DNA of 44,441 nt from an uncultured Saprospiraceae bacterium (GCA_937928405.1 CALFWZ010000028.1:1-44441); one strand, 5' to 3'; counted from the first letter of the stretch, positions 7,437 through 16,583 are shown. Program-made: numbers and translations. Notes: a model not told the origin generated them from the letters alone.

Positions 7437-9563
7437 ATGGGTTATACGACAAAAAACATCCGGAATGTTGTCCTCTTGGGACATTCTGGATCTGGAAAAA
7501 CCACCCTAGCAGAAGCCATGCTTTTCGAAGCAAAAGCCATTAATCGCCGGGGCAACATTACCGATGGCACCACGGCCTCCGATTACACGAATATCGAACA
7601 AGAACGCGGCAATTCGCTCTTTAGCACCCTACTCCATGCTAAGTGGAAAAACTCCAAAATCAATCTTATTGACACCCCAGGATCGGACGATTTTGTGGGA
7701 GAAGTAATCTCTTCTATGAAGGTAGCTGATACTGCCGTCATGATACTCAACGCTTGCAGCGGTGTTGAAGTAGGGACGGAGATTCTTTGGGAATATGTCG
7801 ATCGTTTTAAAACACCAGCACTTTTTGTCGTTAATCATTTAGATAATGATAAAGCAAATTTTGATAATACCCTCGAACAAGCAAAAGCCCGATTTGGCAA
7901 TAAAGTCATCCCTTTTCAATTCCCAATTACGCAAGGTGTTGGATTTAATCGCATTGTAGATTGTCTCCGCATGATTACCTATGTTTTTGAAGATGAAGGT
8001 GGCAAACCCAAAAAAGAAGAAATTCCAGATGAGCATAAATCACGCGCCCAAGCCATTCACAACCAACTAGTCGAAGCCGCAGCCGAAAACGACGAAACCT
8101 TAATGGAAAAATTTTTCGAGGAAGGCACACTCAGCGAGTCAGAGCTGGCCGACGGTCTACGAATTGCCTTAGCCAATCAAGAAATTTTTCCGGTCTTTAT
8201 CGCCTCCGCTCACCGCAATATGGGTAGTGGTCGTATCATGGGGTTTATCAACGATATTTGTCCTTCTCCCGCCGACCGCCCAGAAGCAACACTCCAAAAT
8301 GGTGGTATTCTAGAAACAAATGCCGAAGGAACGAATACTATTTTTATTTATAAAACTTTATCCGAACCACGGGTAGGAATGCTTTCTTATTTTAAGGTTT
8401 ATAGTGGAAAAATAAGTTCTGGTACAGAACTCAATAATAATCGAACGCGAACTGCCGAGCGCATCAGTCAAATCTATGAAGCCAACGGAAAAGATCGAAC
8501 CCCTATCAATGAGCTGGTAGCCGGAGACATTGGCGTGACGGTCAAATTAAAAGAAACCAAAACCAACGATACGCTCAGTCCTAAAGGAGCAAATTTAGAA
8601 ATCGAAAAAATCCATTTTCCTTCCTCTCGAATTAGACGAGCCGTTGAACCACCTGGGAAAAACGAAATGGAAAAAATGATGAAAGCCCTATATCAAATTC
8701 AAGAAGAAGATCCCACTTTAAAGATCGAACAATCAAAAGCATTAAAACAAACTATTCTCCATGGACAAGGTGAGCTACATCTAGATTTGATTAAATATCG
8801 AATTGAAAAAGTGAACAATATTTTAATGACCTATATTCAACCCAAAATTGAATACCGTGAAACCATTACTCAGATGGCCAATGGTTCGTATCGACACAAA
8901 AAACAAAGTGGTGGCTCTGGTCAATTTGGAGAGGTACATATGCGTATCGAACCTTACTATGAGGGCATGCCCGCCCCTGCTGGTCTATCCGTTCGAAAAG
9001 AGGAATTAGATGATCTGCCTTGGGGCGGAAAATTATCTTTTGTCTGGTGCATCGTAGGGGGATCCATTGACGCTAAATATTCAAATGCCATCAAAAAAGG
9101 AGTCATGCAAAAAATGGAAGAAGGACCACTGACGGGTTCTTACTGTCGAGATATTCGCGTTTGTATTTATGATGGAAAAATGCATCCAGTGGATTCTAAT
9201 GACATGGCGTTTATGATTGCAGCTGCTCAAGTTTTTAAAGATAATTTCCAGCAAGCCAAACCTCAATTGATGGAACCTATTTATTTACTGGAAATTCTTT
9301 GCTCCGATGAAGTAACGGGTGATATTATGAGTGATCTTCAGACTCGAAGAGCCATTATCCAAGGGATGGGTGCTGATGGACATTATCAGAAAATCACTGC
9401 CAAGGTTCCACTTTCTGAGCTTTATCAATACTCCTCTTCGCTTCGCGCAATGACGCAGGGACGAGCTAAATTTACACGATCCTTCGTCGAATTTATGCCC
9501 GTTCCGAATGATATTCAACGAAAGTTGACCAATCAATATCAGTCTTTGGAAGAGCAAGTTTAG
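7437..9563 (+). CDS. Elongation factor G paralogue, EF-G2 type
   Basis: A 708-residue translational GTPase-fold protein with all EF-G domains. The P-loop is GHSGSGKT (15-22). The switch I region reads EQERGNSLFST where canonical EF-G has ERGITI. G3 reads DTPGSDDF (79-86), with Ser83 replacing the His that activates water for GTP hydrolysis. G4 is NHLD (133-136). The domain IV loop HKKQSGGSGQFGEV is kept. The N-terminal pattern SGSGKTTLAEAMLFEA...RRG...PGSDDFVG is, as I recall it, that of Bacteroides EF-G2, a paralogue reported to support translation in carbon starvation without GTPase activity. A canonical fusA should exist elsewhere in the genome. The start is ATG at 7437. It is probably monocistronic, with an octamer-built hairpin and T-run downstream. 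Confidence 0.9.
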   Translation: MGYTTKNIRNVVLLGHSGSGKTTLAEAMLFEAKAINRRGNITDGTTASDYTNIEQERGNSLFSTLLHAKWKNSKINLIDTPGSDDFVGEVISSMKVADTAVMILNACSGVEVGTEILWEYVDRFKTPALFVVNHLDNDKANFDNTLEQAKARFGNKVIPFQFPITQGVGFNRIVDCLRMITYVFEDEGGKPKKEEIPDEHKSRAQAIHNQLVEAAAENDETLMEKFFEEGTLSESELADGLRIALANQEIFPVFIASAHRNMGSGRIMGFINDICPSPADRPEATLQNGGILETNAEGTNTIFIYKTLSEPRVGMLSYFKVYSGKISSGTELNNNRTRTAERISQIYEANGKDRTPINELVAGDIGVTVKLKETKTNDTLSPKGANLEIEKIHFPSSRIRRAVEPPGKNEMEKMMKALYQIQEEDPTLKIEQSKALKQTILHGQGELHLDLIKYRIEKVNNILMTYIQPKIEYRETITQMANGSYRHKKQSGGSGQFGEVHMRIEPYYEGMPAPAGLSVRKEELDDLPWGGKLSFVWCIVGGSIDAKYSNAIKKGVMQKMEEGPLTGSYCRDIRVCIYDGKMHPVDSNDMAFMIAAAQVFKDNFQQAKPQLMEPIYLLEILCSDEVTGDIMSDLQTRRAIIQGMGADGHYQKITAKVPLSELYQYSSSLRAMTQGRAKFTRSFVEFMPVPNDIQRKLTNQYQSLEEQV

Positions 9564-9570
9564 TTTTTTG

Positions 9571-9600
9571 TTGAATCGTTGAACTGTTGAATCGTTGAGC
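9571..9600. repeat. TTGAATCG octamers after the EF-G2 stop
   Basis: In 8-bp register: TTGAATCG, TTGAACTG, TTGAATCG, then TTGAGC. This is a degenerate four-unit version of the 12-copy array at 35609-35704, starting 8 bp after the stop codon. Confidence 0.85.
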
Positions 9601-9691
9601 TTACTCTAAAAACTAAGAAAACAGATTTTTCAATAATCATTAAATAAAGCTATTATGTGTATTTGCTTTGCGATAAAAGATATACACGTTA

Positions 9692-9726
9692 GAAGGTCTC
9701 TGCGTCTCTGCGTTCTTTGCGCGAAA
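9692..9726. repeat. Dispersed CTCTGCGTCTCTGCG-type motif
   Basis: This GC-richer block contains GGTCTCTGCGTCTCTGCG followed by TTCTTTGCGCGAAA. It belongs to a class of intergenic repeat I recall from many Bacteroidota and cyanobacterial genomes (runs of GCAGAGACGCAGAG on the other strand). It is non-coding here and contrasts with its AT-rich surroundings. Confidence 0.6.
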
Positions 9727-9750
9727 AACACTTTTTAGAGTAGACGCATC

Positions 9751-9800
9751 GTTGAATCGTTGAGCCTCCATGTGTGCTCATCGATTCAACTTTTTTTTTT
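9751..9800 (+). terminator. Terminator-like hairpin made of inverted octamers plus T10
   Basis: The left arm GTTGAATCGTTGAG (9751-9764) and right arm CTCATCGATTCAAC (9777-9790) pair at 13 of 14 positions around a 12-nt loop. They are followed directly by ten T residues (9791-9800). It probably terminates the EF-G2 transcript. Both arms contain the TTGAATCG octamer family in opposite orientation. Confidence 0.7.
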
Positions 9801-9955
9801 GATTTACTAACTTGTTGAATATAAACGCATAGCAAACAATTCAACAACTCAACATTTTTAACAATTCAACATTCTAAAAAATTTGGTCTACTTATTGCAA
9901 GACTAGAAATAACGGAATGACACACATCAAGTTCTACCAATAACAGTCCCCTTGT

Positions 9956-9963
9956 TATTTTTG
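9956..9963 (+). promoter_or_regulatory. Candidate -7 box (TATTTTTG) for the large glycoside hydrolase gene
   Basis: It matches TAnnTTTG about 90 nt upstream of the ATG at 10055. No exact -33 TTTG is seen at the usual distance, so this rests on the -7 box alone. Confidence 0.3.
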
Positions 9964-10054
9964 ATTGTTGAATCTATTCAACAGCTTTATTGAACCAACC
10001 TAACCTTTCCCCCACCTTAGCACAACCATTTTTAATTTCTTAAAAATTTTAGTC

Positions 10055-13000
10055 ATGAAACACTCTTTCATCTGGCTCATCCTATGCCTAATAGTTAGCC
10101 CTTGTGTTTCCCCCATCTTAGGTCAGGATTGTCAACCAATTACCGACGCATCAAATCTTGCGAGAACTTCTCACACGCTCAATCAAACCATCGGTATAAA
10201 TGCCGGATTTGATATTGAACGCTTTTTTGGGAATGTTTCCGGTTACTCCTTTAATCAAGATTCCATCTTATTATCGGACGTGATGGCCACTAGTCCGATT
10301 ATTCGTTTTTTTTACAGTCAAAATAAAGACTACGACGACGGTGTCAATCCTCGAGTTGCCGAAGATCTCGGTCCGCTTGATTTCGAAAATTTAATCAACA
10401 TAAATGACCGTTCTACTCATTTTACAGAAAACTATGTTAGAATTCTTCCTTTATTTGAAGCTGGTTTTGAAGTACAGGTTGCTATAGAAATATCTCACGG
10501 AAAAGTATTTCCGGATAAATGGTGGTCGGTAGAAGAACTTTCATCTGAAGCAAATAACAATTCATCTCCAAATATGGACCAAGTGATCCAGGAAGTAACT
10601 GCCGAAGGAAAGGACTGGGCAACTGCTTTTTTAAAAGTATATGATCCGAAAGATCCGCGTGGAGATTTTTCACCTAAACCAATCGTCACCGTACTGGAAT
10701 TAGGAAACGAACCTTGGGGCTACGATCTCGGAGTAGAAGGTTTTCGCGCCTATATCAAAGGAATGTACGATGCTTTTGCCGATTATTACGATCATCCCAC
10801 CGAGTTTAGAATCAAGTTAGCGAGTGCTGCTTTTCAAGGACACGCATCTATTGGTTCCGATTTTTATAGTGGTAATATTTTAGATTATGCTGGTACCATG
10901 ATTGGCGATGAAGGAAATTCACGCGTCGATTTAAGCCCATTGCGCAATGCGTTAACCGAAGGAGTCGGTGTTCACAATTATAGTTTTACGGATTATTGTG
11001 ATATAGATGCCAACACACTTATTAATCATCCAGAAAGAACCAATAATGGTTTTATGGCTTATAAAAATATTTCAGAATGGGTGAACAATAATATGCCAGA
11101 CGGTACCAAAAAAGTGAACGCCACTGAGTATGGTTGGAATTCTGATTATGAACCTAGATTGTACTTTCCTTGTGCCGATGGTCACGTAAACGAATGGGGT
11201 GGTTGTGATGAAATTGCAAATTACGACGAATTGGTCGCCATCAGCTTAGACGGTCGTAAATATGATTATAACGAAGGAAGACTCATCGACCGAGTTAGTC
11301 AAAAAATTGTTGGTCGAACCGCACAAGCGGCTTATATCGTTAGATCTACGTTGATGATGAATCGATGGGGCGTCAACAAAACGATGCTTTATGGATTACT
11401 GGATGATTGGGCGAATCCACTCTATTTTTCCAATGGTCTCATTGATACAGATCGAGCGCAAACCGCCGATATTACGTTGGACGAATTGAAAGACATTGAA
11501 CCAAATCCATCAGGAAAGAAAGAATCATGGTATGCGGTAAAAAGATTGAAAGAAATATTGGGCGATAAATATTTTATTGAACAACATGGTTCCGAAGAAG
11601 ATGGAGGAATCTATACGTATACTTATGGTGATAGCGAAAATGGTATCCCCACTCATTTAGTGACCTGGAGTGCCATTAATATTAATGAGTTAGAAAATGG
11701 CGCATTTATCAACGTCGTAAACGACAATAACAATATCAATGCTATTCAAAACATTACCAGCACTTTAAATTTAGCATCTTTGAATTTACCTGCCGGTACC
11801 AGACTTGATCTTTCTCAACCTTCTATTTATTTAAATGGAAAACTAAACGATGATTGGCAAAGTACCCAAGCATTAATAGTAGAGAATGACGCGACGATGA
11901 TTCGTGTTTCACCAATTCCAGTGGTCATACCGCTCATAACCAATAATAGTAATTCAACAGCTTGTAATAATTTATTTCACACCATTGAAGGTCATAATAC
12001 GGCGGTAATTACTAATGATATCGCACCAGCTAAAATAACTTATTTTGACACTAACGATCCCAGTGCGCCACCAGTTGTCAACACTGTTTGTGACGGCAAC
12101 TGTGCACAGACAGAAAGCATTGAATTACCAAATGGAAGTTTTAATTTCACGGTCACGGTAGAAGACGATGGCGATATTTGTTCAAACATTTTAAATGTGT
12201 TAATCGTTGATGCTGATCCCTGTGTCAATACTACCATTACTAATAATGAAGGGTTGGTTACGGTGAATAGTTATGACGGTGAGCTCATTCATATTCAAAT
12301 GGTAGATGTATCCAACGATGATATTATTTTTGATAATCAAAACTTAACCTCGTCGATAGAAACAGAACTAACACCAGGAAATTATAACGTGCTGATTGAT
12401 GGTGAAATTTGTCAACAACTCTTTATAACGGAAGGTGCGGTAGATGATCCAGATCCTAATACCTTGCAATGCCAAGGAGCTACCATCCATTACGGAGACG
12501 GACAGATTTCTGTCATTATGGATAATGGAGAAAATGCCGGCATCAAAATTCACGATCTTAACAACAACTGGGTCGTTGTTGCCAACAATGACTACCAATC
12601 CAATCGCCTCGAGGTTAATTTACCCGCAGGCAATTATCTGGTAAAAATTAACAGTATCGGTTGTGGAGAAATTGATATGGCTGACATGGAATCCTCTACA
12701 CCTGTTGACGAATTAACTTGTCAGGACGCTACGATTAATGCTGAGAATGATCAGATTCTAGTCACGATGAATAATGGTCAGCATGCGGATATTAGAATCT
12801 ATGATGCTTCCAATAATTTTGCGATAGCCGCTTCGAATGACGCAGAATCCAGTAATTTAGAGGTAGCGTTACCAGCAGGTGTTTATCTCATAAGTGTTAA
12901 TAATTTTGATTGTCAAGAAATTACGATCGAAGATCCAATCATTTCTCCACCGAACAATGGTGCTTCCGCTTCCTGTGAAGATGCCACCATTACTTATGGC

Positions 13001-14233
13001 AGCGGAGCAATTTCTGTCACGATGAATGATGGGGAAAATGCCGGTATCAAAATTCATGACCTCTTAAACGGTTGGGTGGTCGTTGCTACCAACGATTATC
13101 AATCAAGCAGTTTAGTGGTAGATCTACCAGCAGGTGAATACCTCGTTAAGATTAATGGAAATGAATGTGAAGAGATTCTTCTTGAGGAGGAAGTTATTAC
13201 ACCGCCAGGAAATAGCTTCTCTTGTCAAGATGCTACTATTAGTTTTGGAAACGGAGAAATTGCTATCATCATGAACGATGGAGAAAACGCGGGCATTAAA
13301 ATTCACGATTTATTAAACGGATGGGTCGTCGTCGCTTCTAACAATTACGAAACAAGCAGCTTAGTAGTTGATTTACCGGCAGGTGAGTATTTGGTTAAAA
13401 TCAATAGTAATTCTTGTGAAGAAATTATTTTGGATGGTGCGGCCAGTATCACACCAGAAAATAGCTTTCAGTGCCACGGAGCAACCATTGATTATGGTGA
13501 TGGAGAAATTACCATCACCATGGATGATGAAGAGATGGCCGGCATCAAAATTCATGACCTCTTAAACGGATGGGTCGTCGTCGCTAACAACGACTACGCC
13601 ACCAACGAGTTAACGATATCCTTACCAGATGGAAAATATCTTGTTAAAATAAACAGTCAGCCTTGTGAGGAAATCATTTTAGGTAGTCCGTCTACTCAAG
13701 GAGTAATCGATTGTTCCGAATCAGTGATTACCTTCAACGATGGAAGTATTAACGTACTGATGGATAATGGACAACAGGGAAATATCCAAATATTCAATGA
13801 AGCAGGAGTTGCGTTAACCAGTAATAGTACCGTTCAGAGAAGGCAAGTAATTGTAGATAATCTGCCGGATGGTAACTACACGGTTATCGTCAACGGCGTA
13901 TCATGTCAACAAGTAATGATGACTAGTGAAGCTAATCAGCAGCAGGGACTAAACAATGAAATTTCAGCAGCATCTGATCCAGCAATCAACCTTTTCCCCA
14001 ATCCTGCTCAAGACTATATTCAAGTACATTTGCCCAAACTAGAAGGGTTGGCAGGAACCATTCGTGTCTATGATGCTTATGGACAAATGATGGCAGAATA
14101 CCAAACTGAGGCATTGCACAGCTACGAACGACTTGAACTTACCAACGCCAGAAATGGACTTTATTTTATGACCATCAAAGCAGAAAACAATCGTCGGATT
14201 GGAAAACGCTTTGTCGTAGAAGATGGTAAATAA
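10055..14233 (+). CDS. Large secreted clan GH-A glycoside hydrolase-like protein with tandem Cys-bracketed repeats and T9SS domain
   Basis: 1392 residues with a signal peptide (about 1-23, ending SPILGQ). Residues about 40-520 look like a TIM-barrel glycosidase. The motif ELGNEPWG places a general acid/base at E219, and NATEYGWNSDY places the nucleophile candidate at E358, the clan GH-A arrangement. I cannot fix the GH family. From about residue 720 there are seven modules of 80-85 residues, each opening with a Cys (CQDATI-like), containing IKIHD and LPAGEYLVKI, and closing with a second Cys (CEEI). Four are close to identical in parts. Residues about 1310-1392 form a T9SS sorting domain (LFPNPAQDYI...RNGLYFMTI...KRFVVEDGK). 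The enzyme should act outside the cell on a polysaccharide, and the repeats may bind carbohydrate or act as a stalk. A strong hairpin follows the stop. Confidence 0.85.
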   Translation: MKHSFIWLILCLIVSPCVSPILGQDCQPITDASNLARTSHTLNQTIGINAGFDIERFFGNVSGYSFNQDSILLSDVMATSPIIRFFYSQNKDYDDGVNPRVAEDLGPLDFENLININDRSTHFTENYVRILPLFEAGFEVQVAIEISHGKVFPDKWWSVEELSSEANNNSSPNMDQVIQEVTAEGKDWATAFLKVYDPKDPRGDFSPKPIVTVLELGNEPWGYDLGVEGFRAYIKGMYDAFADYYDHPTEFRIKLASAAFQGHASIGSDFYSGNILDYAGTMIGDEGNSRVDLSPLRNALTEGVGVHNYSFTDYCDIDANTLINHPERTNNGFMAYKNISEWVNNNMPDGTKKVNATEYGWNSDYEPRLYFPCADGHVNEWGGCDEIANYDELVAISLDGRKYDYNEGRLIDRVSQKIVGRTAQAAYIVRSTLMMNRWGVNKTMLYGLLDDWANPLYFSNGLIDTDRAQTADITLDELKDIEPNPSGKKESWYAVKRLKEILGDKYFIEQHGSEEDGGIYTYTYGDSENGIPTHLVTWSAININELENGAFINVVNDNNNINAIQNITSTLNLASLNLPAGTRLDLSQPSIYLNGKLNDDWQSTQALIVENDATMIRVSPIPVVIPLITNNSNSTACNNLFHTIEGHNTAVITNDIAPAKITYFDTNDPSAPPVVNTVCDGNCAQTESIELPNGSFNFTVTVEDDGDICSNILNVLIVDADPCVNTTITNNEGLVTVNSYDGELIHIQMVDVSNDDIIFDNQNLTSSIETELTPGNYNVLIDGEICQQLFITEGAVDDPDPNTLQCQGATIHYGDGQISVIMDNGENAGIKIHDLNNNWVVVANNDYQSNRLEVNLPAGNYLVKINSIGCGEIDMADMESSTPVDELTCQDATINAENDQILVTMNNGQHADIRIYDASNNFAIAASNDAESSNLEVALPAGVYLISVNNFDCQEITIEDPIISPPNNGASASCEDATITYGSGAISVTMNDGENAGIKIHDLLNGWVVVATNDYQSSSLVVDLPAGEYLVKINGNECEEILLEEEVITPPGNSFSCQDATISFGNGEIAIIMNDGENAGIKIHDLLNGWVVVASNNYETSSLVVDLPAGEYLVKINSNSCEEIILDGAASITPENSFQCHGATIDYGDGEITITMDDEEMAGIKIHDLLNGWVVVANNDYATNELTISLPDGKYLVKINSQPCEEIILGSPSTQGVIDCSESVITFNDGSINVLMDNGQQGNIQIFNEAGVALTSNSTVQRRQVIVDNLPDGNYTVIVNGVSCQQVMMTSEANQQQGLNNEISAASDPAINLFPNPAQDYIQVHLPKLEGLAGTIRVYDAYGQMMAEYQTEALHSYERLELTNARNGLYFMTIKAENNRRIGKRFVVEDGK
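12464..13925 (+). repeat. Six in-frame tandem repeats of about 249 bp in the glycoside hydrolase gene
   Basis: Unit starts are near 12464, 12713, 12968, 13217, 13466 and 13706. A more divergent unit precedes them from about 12221. Units at 12968, 13217 and 13466 share long nearly identical DNA stretches encoding AGIKIHDLLNGWVVVA, which points to recent duplication or gene conversion. Units at 12713 and 13706 have diverged. Confidence 0.9.
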
Positions 14234-14261
14234 GTAATGCTCTAATTTATTACTAGATCTC

Positions 14262-14301
14262 AAAAGCGGTCTGTATCGAATATCTGATACAGACCGCTTT
14301 T
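14262..14301. terminator. Strong hairpin terminator after the glycoside hydrolase gene
   Basis: A perfect 16-bp stem (AAAAGCGGTCTGTATC with GATACAGACCGCTTTT) encloses an 8-nt loop, 28 bp after the stop. The stem carries A4 at its base and T4 at its end, so it can act as a Rho-independent terminator on the + strand and, by symmetry, on the other. Confidence 0.85.
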
Positions 14302-14395
14302 CTATACTAAAAATCTTCCTTTTACACTTCATCTACATATATTTTATTATTACAATAACCTGATGCTCGCCCCCAACATATTCTCTAGAATTGCG

Positions 14396-14403
14396 TATCT
14401 TTG
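14396..14403 (+). promoter_or_regulatory. -7 box (TATCTTTG) of ahcY
   Basis: An exact match to the Bacteroidota TAnnTTTG box, 47 nt upstream of the ATG at 14451. It overlaps a possible earlier TTG start at 14391. This supports the later start because a transcript beginning about 7 nt downstream could not include the TTG. Confidence 0.6.
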
Positions 14404-14450
14404 CCTGTCTTTTTAAAGAAAATTCATTAAATCATATAAATTTTTTAGAT

Positions 14451-15764
14451 ATGCAAAATGTAGAATCTAACGTCCGTTACAAAGTAAAGGACATCTCTCT
14501 AGCAGAATGGGGCCGTAAAGAAATGGACCTTGCCGAAGCAGAAATGCCTGGTCTCATGGCATTACGTGAACAGTACGGTGAATCTAAGCCTCTAAAAGGT
14601 GCTAGAATTGCGGGTTGTCTACACATGACCATCCAAACTGCGGTACTTATCGAGACATTAGTGGCAATGGGTGCAGAGGTTACTTGGTCTTCTTGTAATG
14701 TATTCTCTACGCAAGATCATGCAGCAGCAGCAATTGCAGCAGCAGGAATTCCTGTTTATGCTTGGAAAGGAATGACAGAAGAAGAATTCAATTGGTGTAT
14801 CGAGCAGACGCTAAAAGCGTTTGATGGAGACAAACCATTAAATATGATCTTGGACGATGGTGGTGATTTAACCAACATGGTTTTTGATGAATATCCTGAA
14901 CTAGTAGCAGGTATCAAAGGATTGAGCGAAGAAACAACCACAGGTGTTCACCGTCTTTACGAAAGAGAAAGAAACGGAACGTTGGTACTTCCTGCCATCA
15001 ATGTAAATGATTCCGTTACCAAATCTAAATTTGATAATAAATACGGTTGTAAAGAATCTTGTGTAGATGCGATTCGTCGTGCTACCGATGTAATGATTGC
15101 TGGTAAAGTAGCGGTTGTCGCTGGTTATGGTGATGTAGGTAAAGGTTCTGCCGCTTCTCTAGCTGGAGCAGGAGCACGAGTAATTGTTACGGAGATTGAT
15201 CCAATTTGTGCGCTGCAAGCAGCTATGGACGGATTCGCAGTAAAGAAGATGGAAAATGCCTTGAAAGAAGCAAGCATCGTTGTAACTGCAACTGGTAACA
15301 AAGACATCATCAACGGAAAATATTTCGGAATGATGAATGATAAAACCATCGTTTGTAATATCGGTCACTTCGATAACGAAATCGACATGGCTTGGTTAAA
15401 CAAAACCCATGGTGATAGCAAAGTAGAAATCAAGCCTCAGGTTGACAAGTATACCATCAACGGAAAAGATATCATCATCCTAGCAGAAGGACGTTTGGTA
15501 AATCTTGGTTGTGCTACTGGTCACCCGTCTTTCGTCATGTCTAATTCTTTTACCAATCAGTCTTTAGCTCAACTAGAGCTTTGGGAAAATAGCGATAAGT
15601 ACGAAAACAAAGTATACATGCTTCCTAAACACTTGGATGAAAAAGTAGCACGACTGCACTTATCTAAGATCGGCGTAGAGTTAGAAGAATTGTCTAAAGA
15701 ACAGGCGGATTATATCGGCGTAAAACAAGAAGGACCATTCAAACCAGAATACTACCGATACTAG
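14451..15764 (+). CDS. ahcY: Adenosylhomocysteinase
   Basis: A 437-residue cytoplasmic NAD-dependent enzyme that cleaves S-adenosylhomocysteine to adenosine and homocysteine, removing the product inhibitor of methyltransferases. Diagnostic blocks are [21 protein letters not shown], the Cys-containing [18 protein letters not shown], the NAD site [23 protein letters not shown] and the C-terminal lysine/tyrosine segment [10 protein letters not shown]. The reading frame can be extended to a TTG at 14391, but that region carries the -7 promoter box and adds 20 residues unlike the family. ATG at 14451 is therefore preferred. Transcription probably ends at the hairpin at 15816-15857. The neighbours are unrelated. 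Confidence 0.96.
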   Translation: MQNVESNVRYKVKDISLAEWGRKEMDLAEAEMPGLMALREQYGESKPLKGARIAGCLHMTIQTAVLIETLVAMGAEVTWSSCNVFSTQDHAAAAIAAAGIPVYAWKGMTEEEFNWCIEQTLKAFDGDKPLNMILDDGGDLTNMVFDEYPELVAGIKGLSEETTTGVHRLYERERNGTLVLPAINVNDSVTKSKFDNKYGCKESCVDAIRRATDVMIAGKVAVVAGYGDVGKGSAASLAGAGARVIVTEIDPICALQAAMDGFAVKKMENALKEASIVVTATGNKDIINGKYFGMMNDKTIVCNIGHFDNEIDMAWLNKTHGDSKVEIKPQVDKYTINGKDIIILAEGRLVNLGCATGHPSFVMSNSFTNQSLAQLELWENSDKYENKVYMLPKHLDEKVARLHLSKIGVELEELSKEQADYIGVKQEGPFKPEYYRY

Positions 15765-15815
15765 AAAAAGTTGTTGGCTTCGCTTAATCGCGTTTCAAAC
15801 GCATTGGAAGTATCT

Positions 15816-15857
15816 TAAAAATCCCCGCACCGTTTTACGATGTGGGGATTTTTTTTA
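15816..15857. terminator. Bidirectional terminator between ahcY and the outer-membrane protein gene
   Basis: The stem AAAATCCCCGCACCG pairs with CGATGTGGGGATTTT with one mismatch and one G-T wobble, around a short TTTTA loop. It is flanked by A- and T-runs and lies in the convergent gap, so it can serve both genes. Confidence 0.8.
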
Positions 15858-15875
15858 TGGACATTCCCGTCTTTC

Positions 15876-16583
15876 CTAAAATCGATACGTCAACCCAGCC
15901 TGCACCAGATGAACATTACTATATCCACCTTCTCCGAAAATGGCAAAATTTTCACTGATAAAATAACGACCACCCAAAGAAATATAATAAACAAAAGTTG
16001 GTACATTGACTTTGTCGGTCGTCAGCTCCTCCAAAGCAATACTTCCTAATTGCTCTACAACGGTTTTGCGACGATTAAAACTATACCCCGCCGTGATAGA
16101 AGTATAAAAATCCAACGCCGGAATCATCACCAATTGCCGATGATAAACCAGTTTTCCAGCCAGCGTATATACATTTACTTTTTCTCTAATAGTTGGTGCA
16201 TCACAATTACAATTATCTCCAATCCCAATTGGTATCAGACATTCAATCGCACATTGTGGATCATCCAATAATTCAGATATATCATTCAGTGTCAAATCTT
16301 GCTGAGCATTGACTCGATAATAGCCGAATAAACCTCCGAGACTGATATTATTGGTAATACTATATTCATAATGCAAATTAATGCCAGGTGAAGGATCTCC
16401 CGATCCCGTACCGCCAGTAAATAAATCAAGGGTAAAATCAGTTGGATTGGGTAAAAAAGAAACACCCAGATTTAGCAAATGATCTCCCTTTTCAGTATGT
16501 TGACGATGACCTTCTTCTTGGGCAGAAAGGCTGGAGACAATCAGGGTAGTTAAGAATAGAAATAAAGATAGAATTCTTCGCAT
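15876..16583 (-). CDS. Outer-membrane beta-barrel protein of unknown function
   Basis: A 235-residue protein with a clear signal peptide (residues 1-21, ending SLSA-QE). The mature part has alternating strands typical of an OmpW/OprF-like 8-stranded barrel: LLNLGVSFLP, INLHYEYSI, ISLGGLFGYYRV, VYTLAGKLVYHR, DFYTSITAGYSF, YISLGGRYFIS. The C-terminus LVQAGLTYRF ends in the aromatic residue used for outer-membrane insertion. A periplasmic or extracellular loop in the middle is Cys-rich (CAIECLIP, CNCD). No specific ligand or transport role can be assigned. The gene is convergent with ahcY. Confidence 0.78.
   Translation of the reverse strand: MRRILSLFLFLTTLIVSSLSAQEEGHRQHTEKGDHLLNLGVSFLPNPTDFTLDLFTGGTGSGDPSPGINLHYEYSITNNISLGGLFGYYRVNAQQDLTLNDISELLDDPQCAIECLIPIGIGDNCNCDAPTIREKVNVYTLAGKLVYHRQLVMIPALDFYTSITAGYSFNRRKTVVEQLGSIALEELTTDKVNVPTFVYYISLGGRYFISENFAIFGEGGYSNVHLVQAGLTYRF

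Larger units (their letters stand above)
9564..10054. other. 491-bp intergenic region rich in dispersed repeats
   Basis: It holds several TTGAATCG-type octamers in both orientations (9571-9600, 9752-9759, 9782-9789), a terminator-like hairpin (9751-9800) and a second inverted pair (9812-9820 with 9839-9847). It also holds the G/C-rich dispersed motif at 9692-9726 and a possible -7 box at 9956-9963. No gene is visible. Confidence 0.75.
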
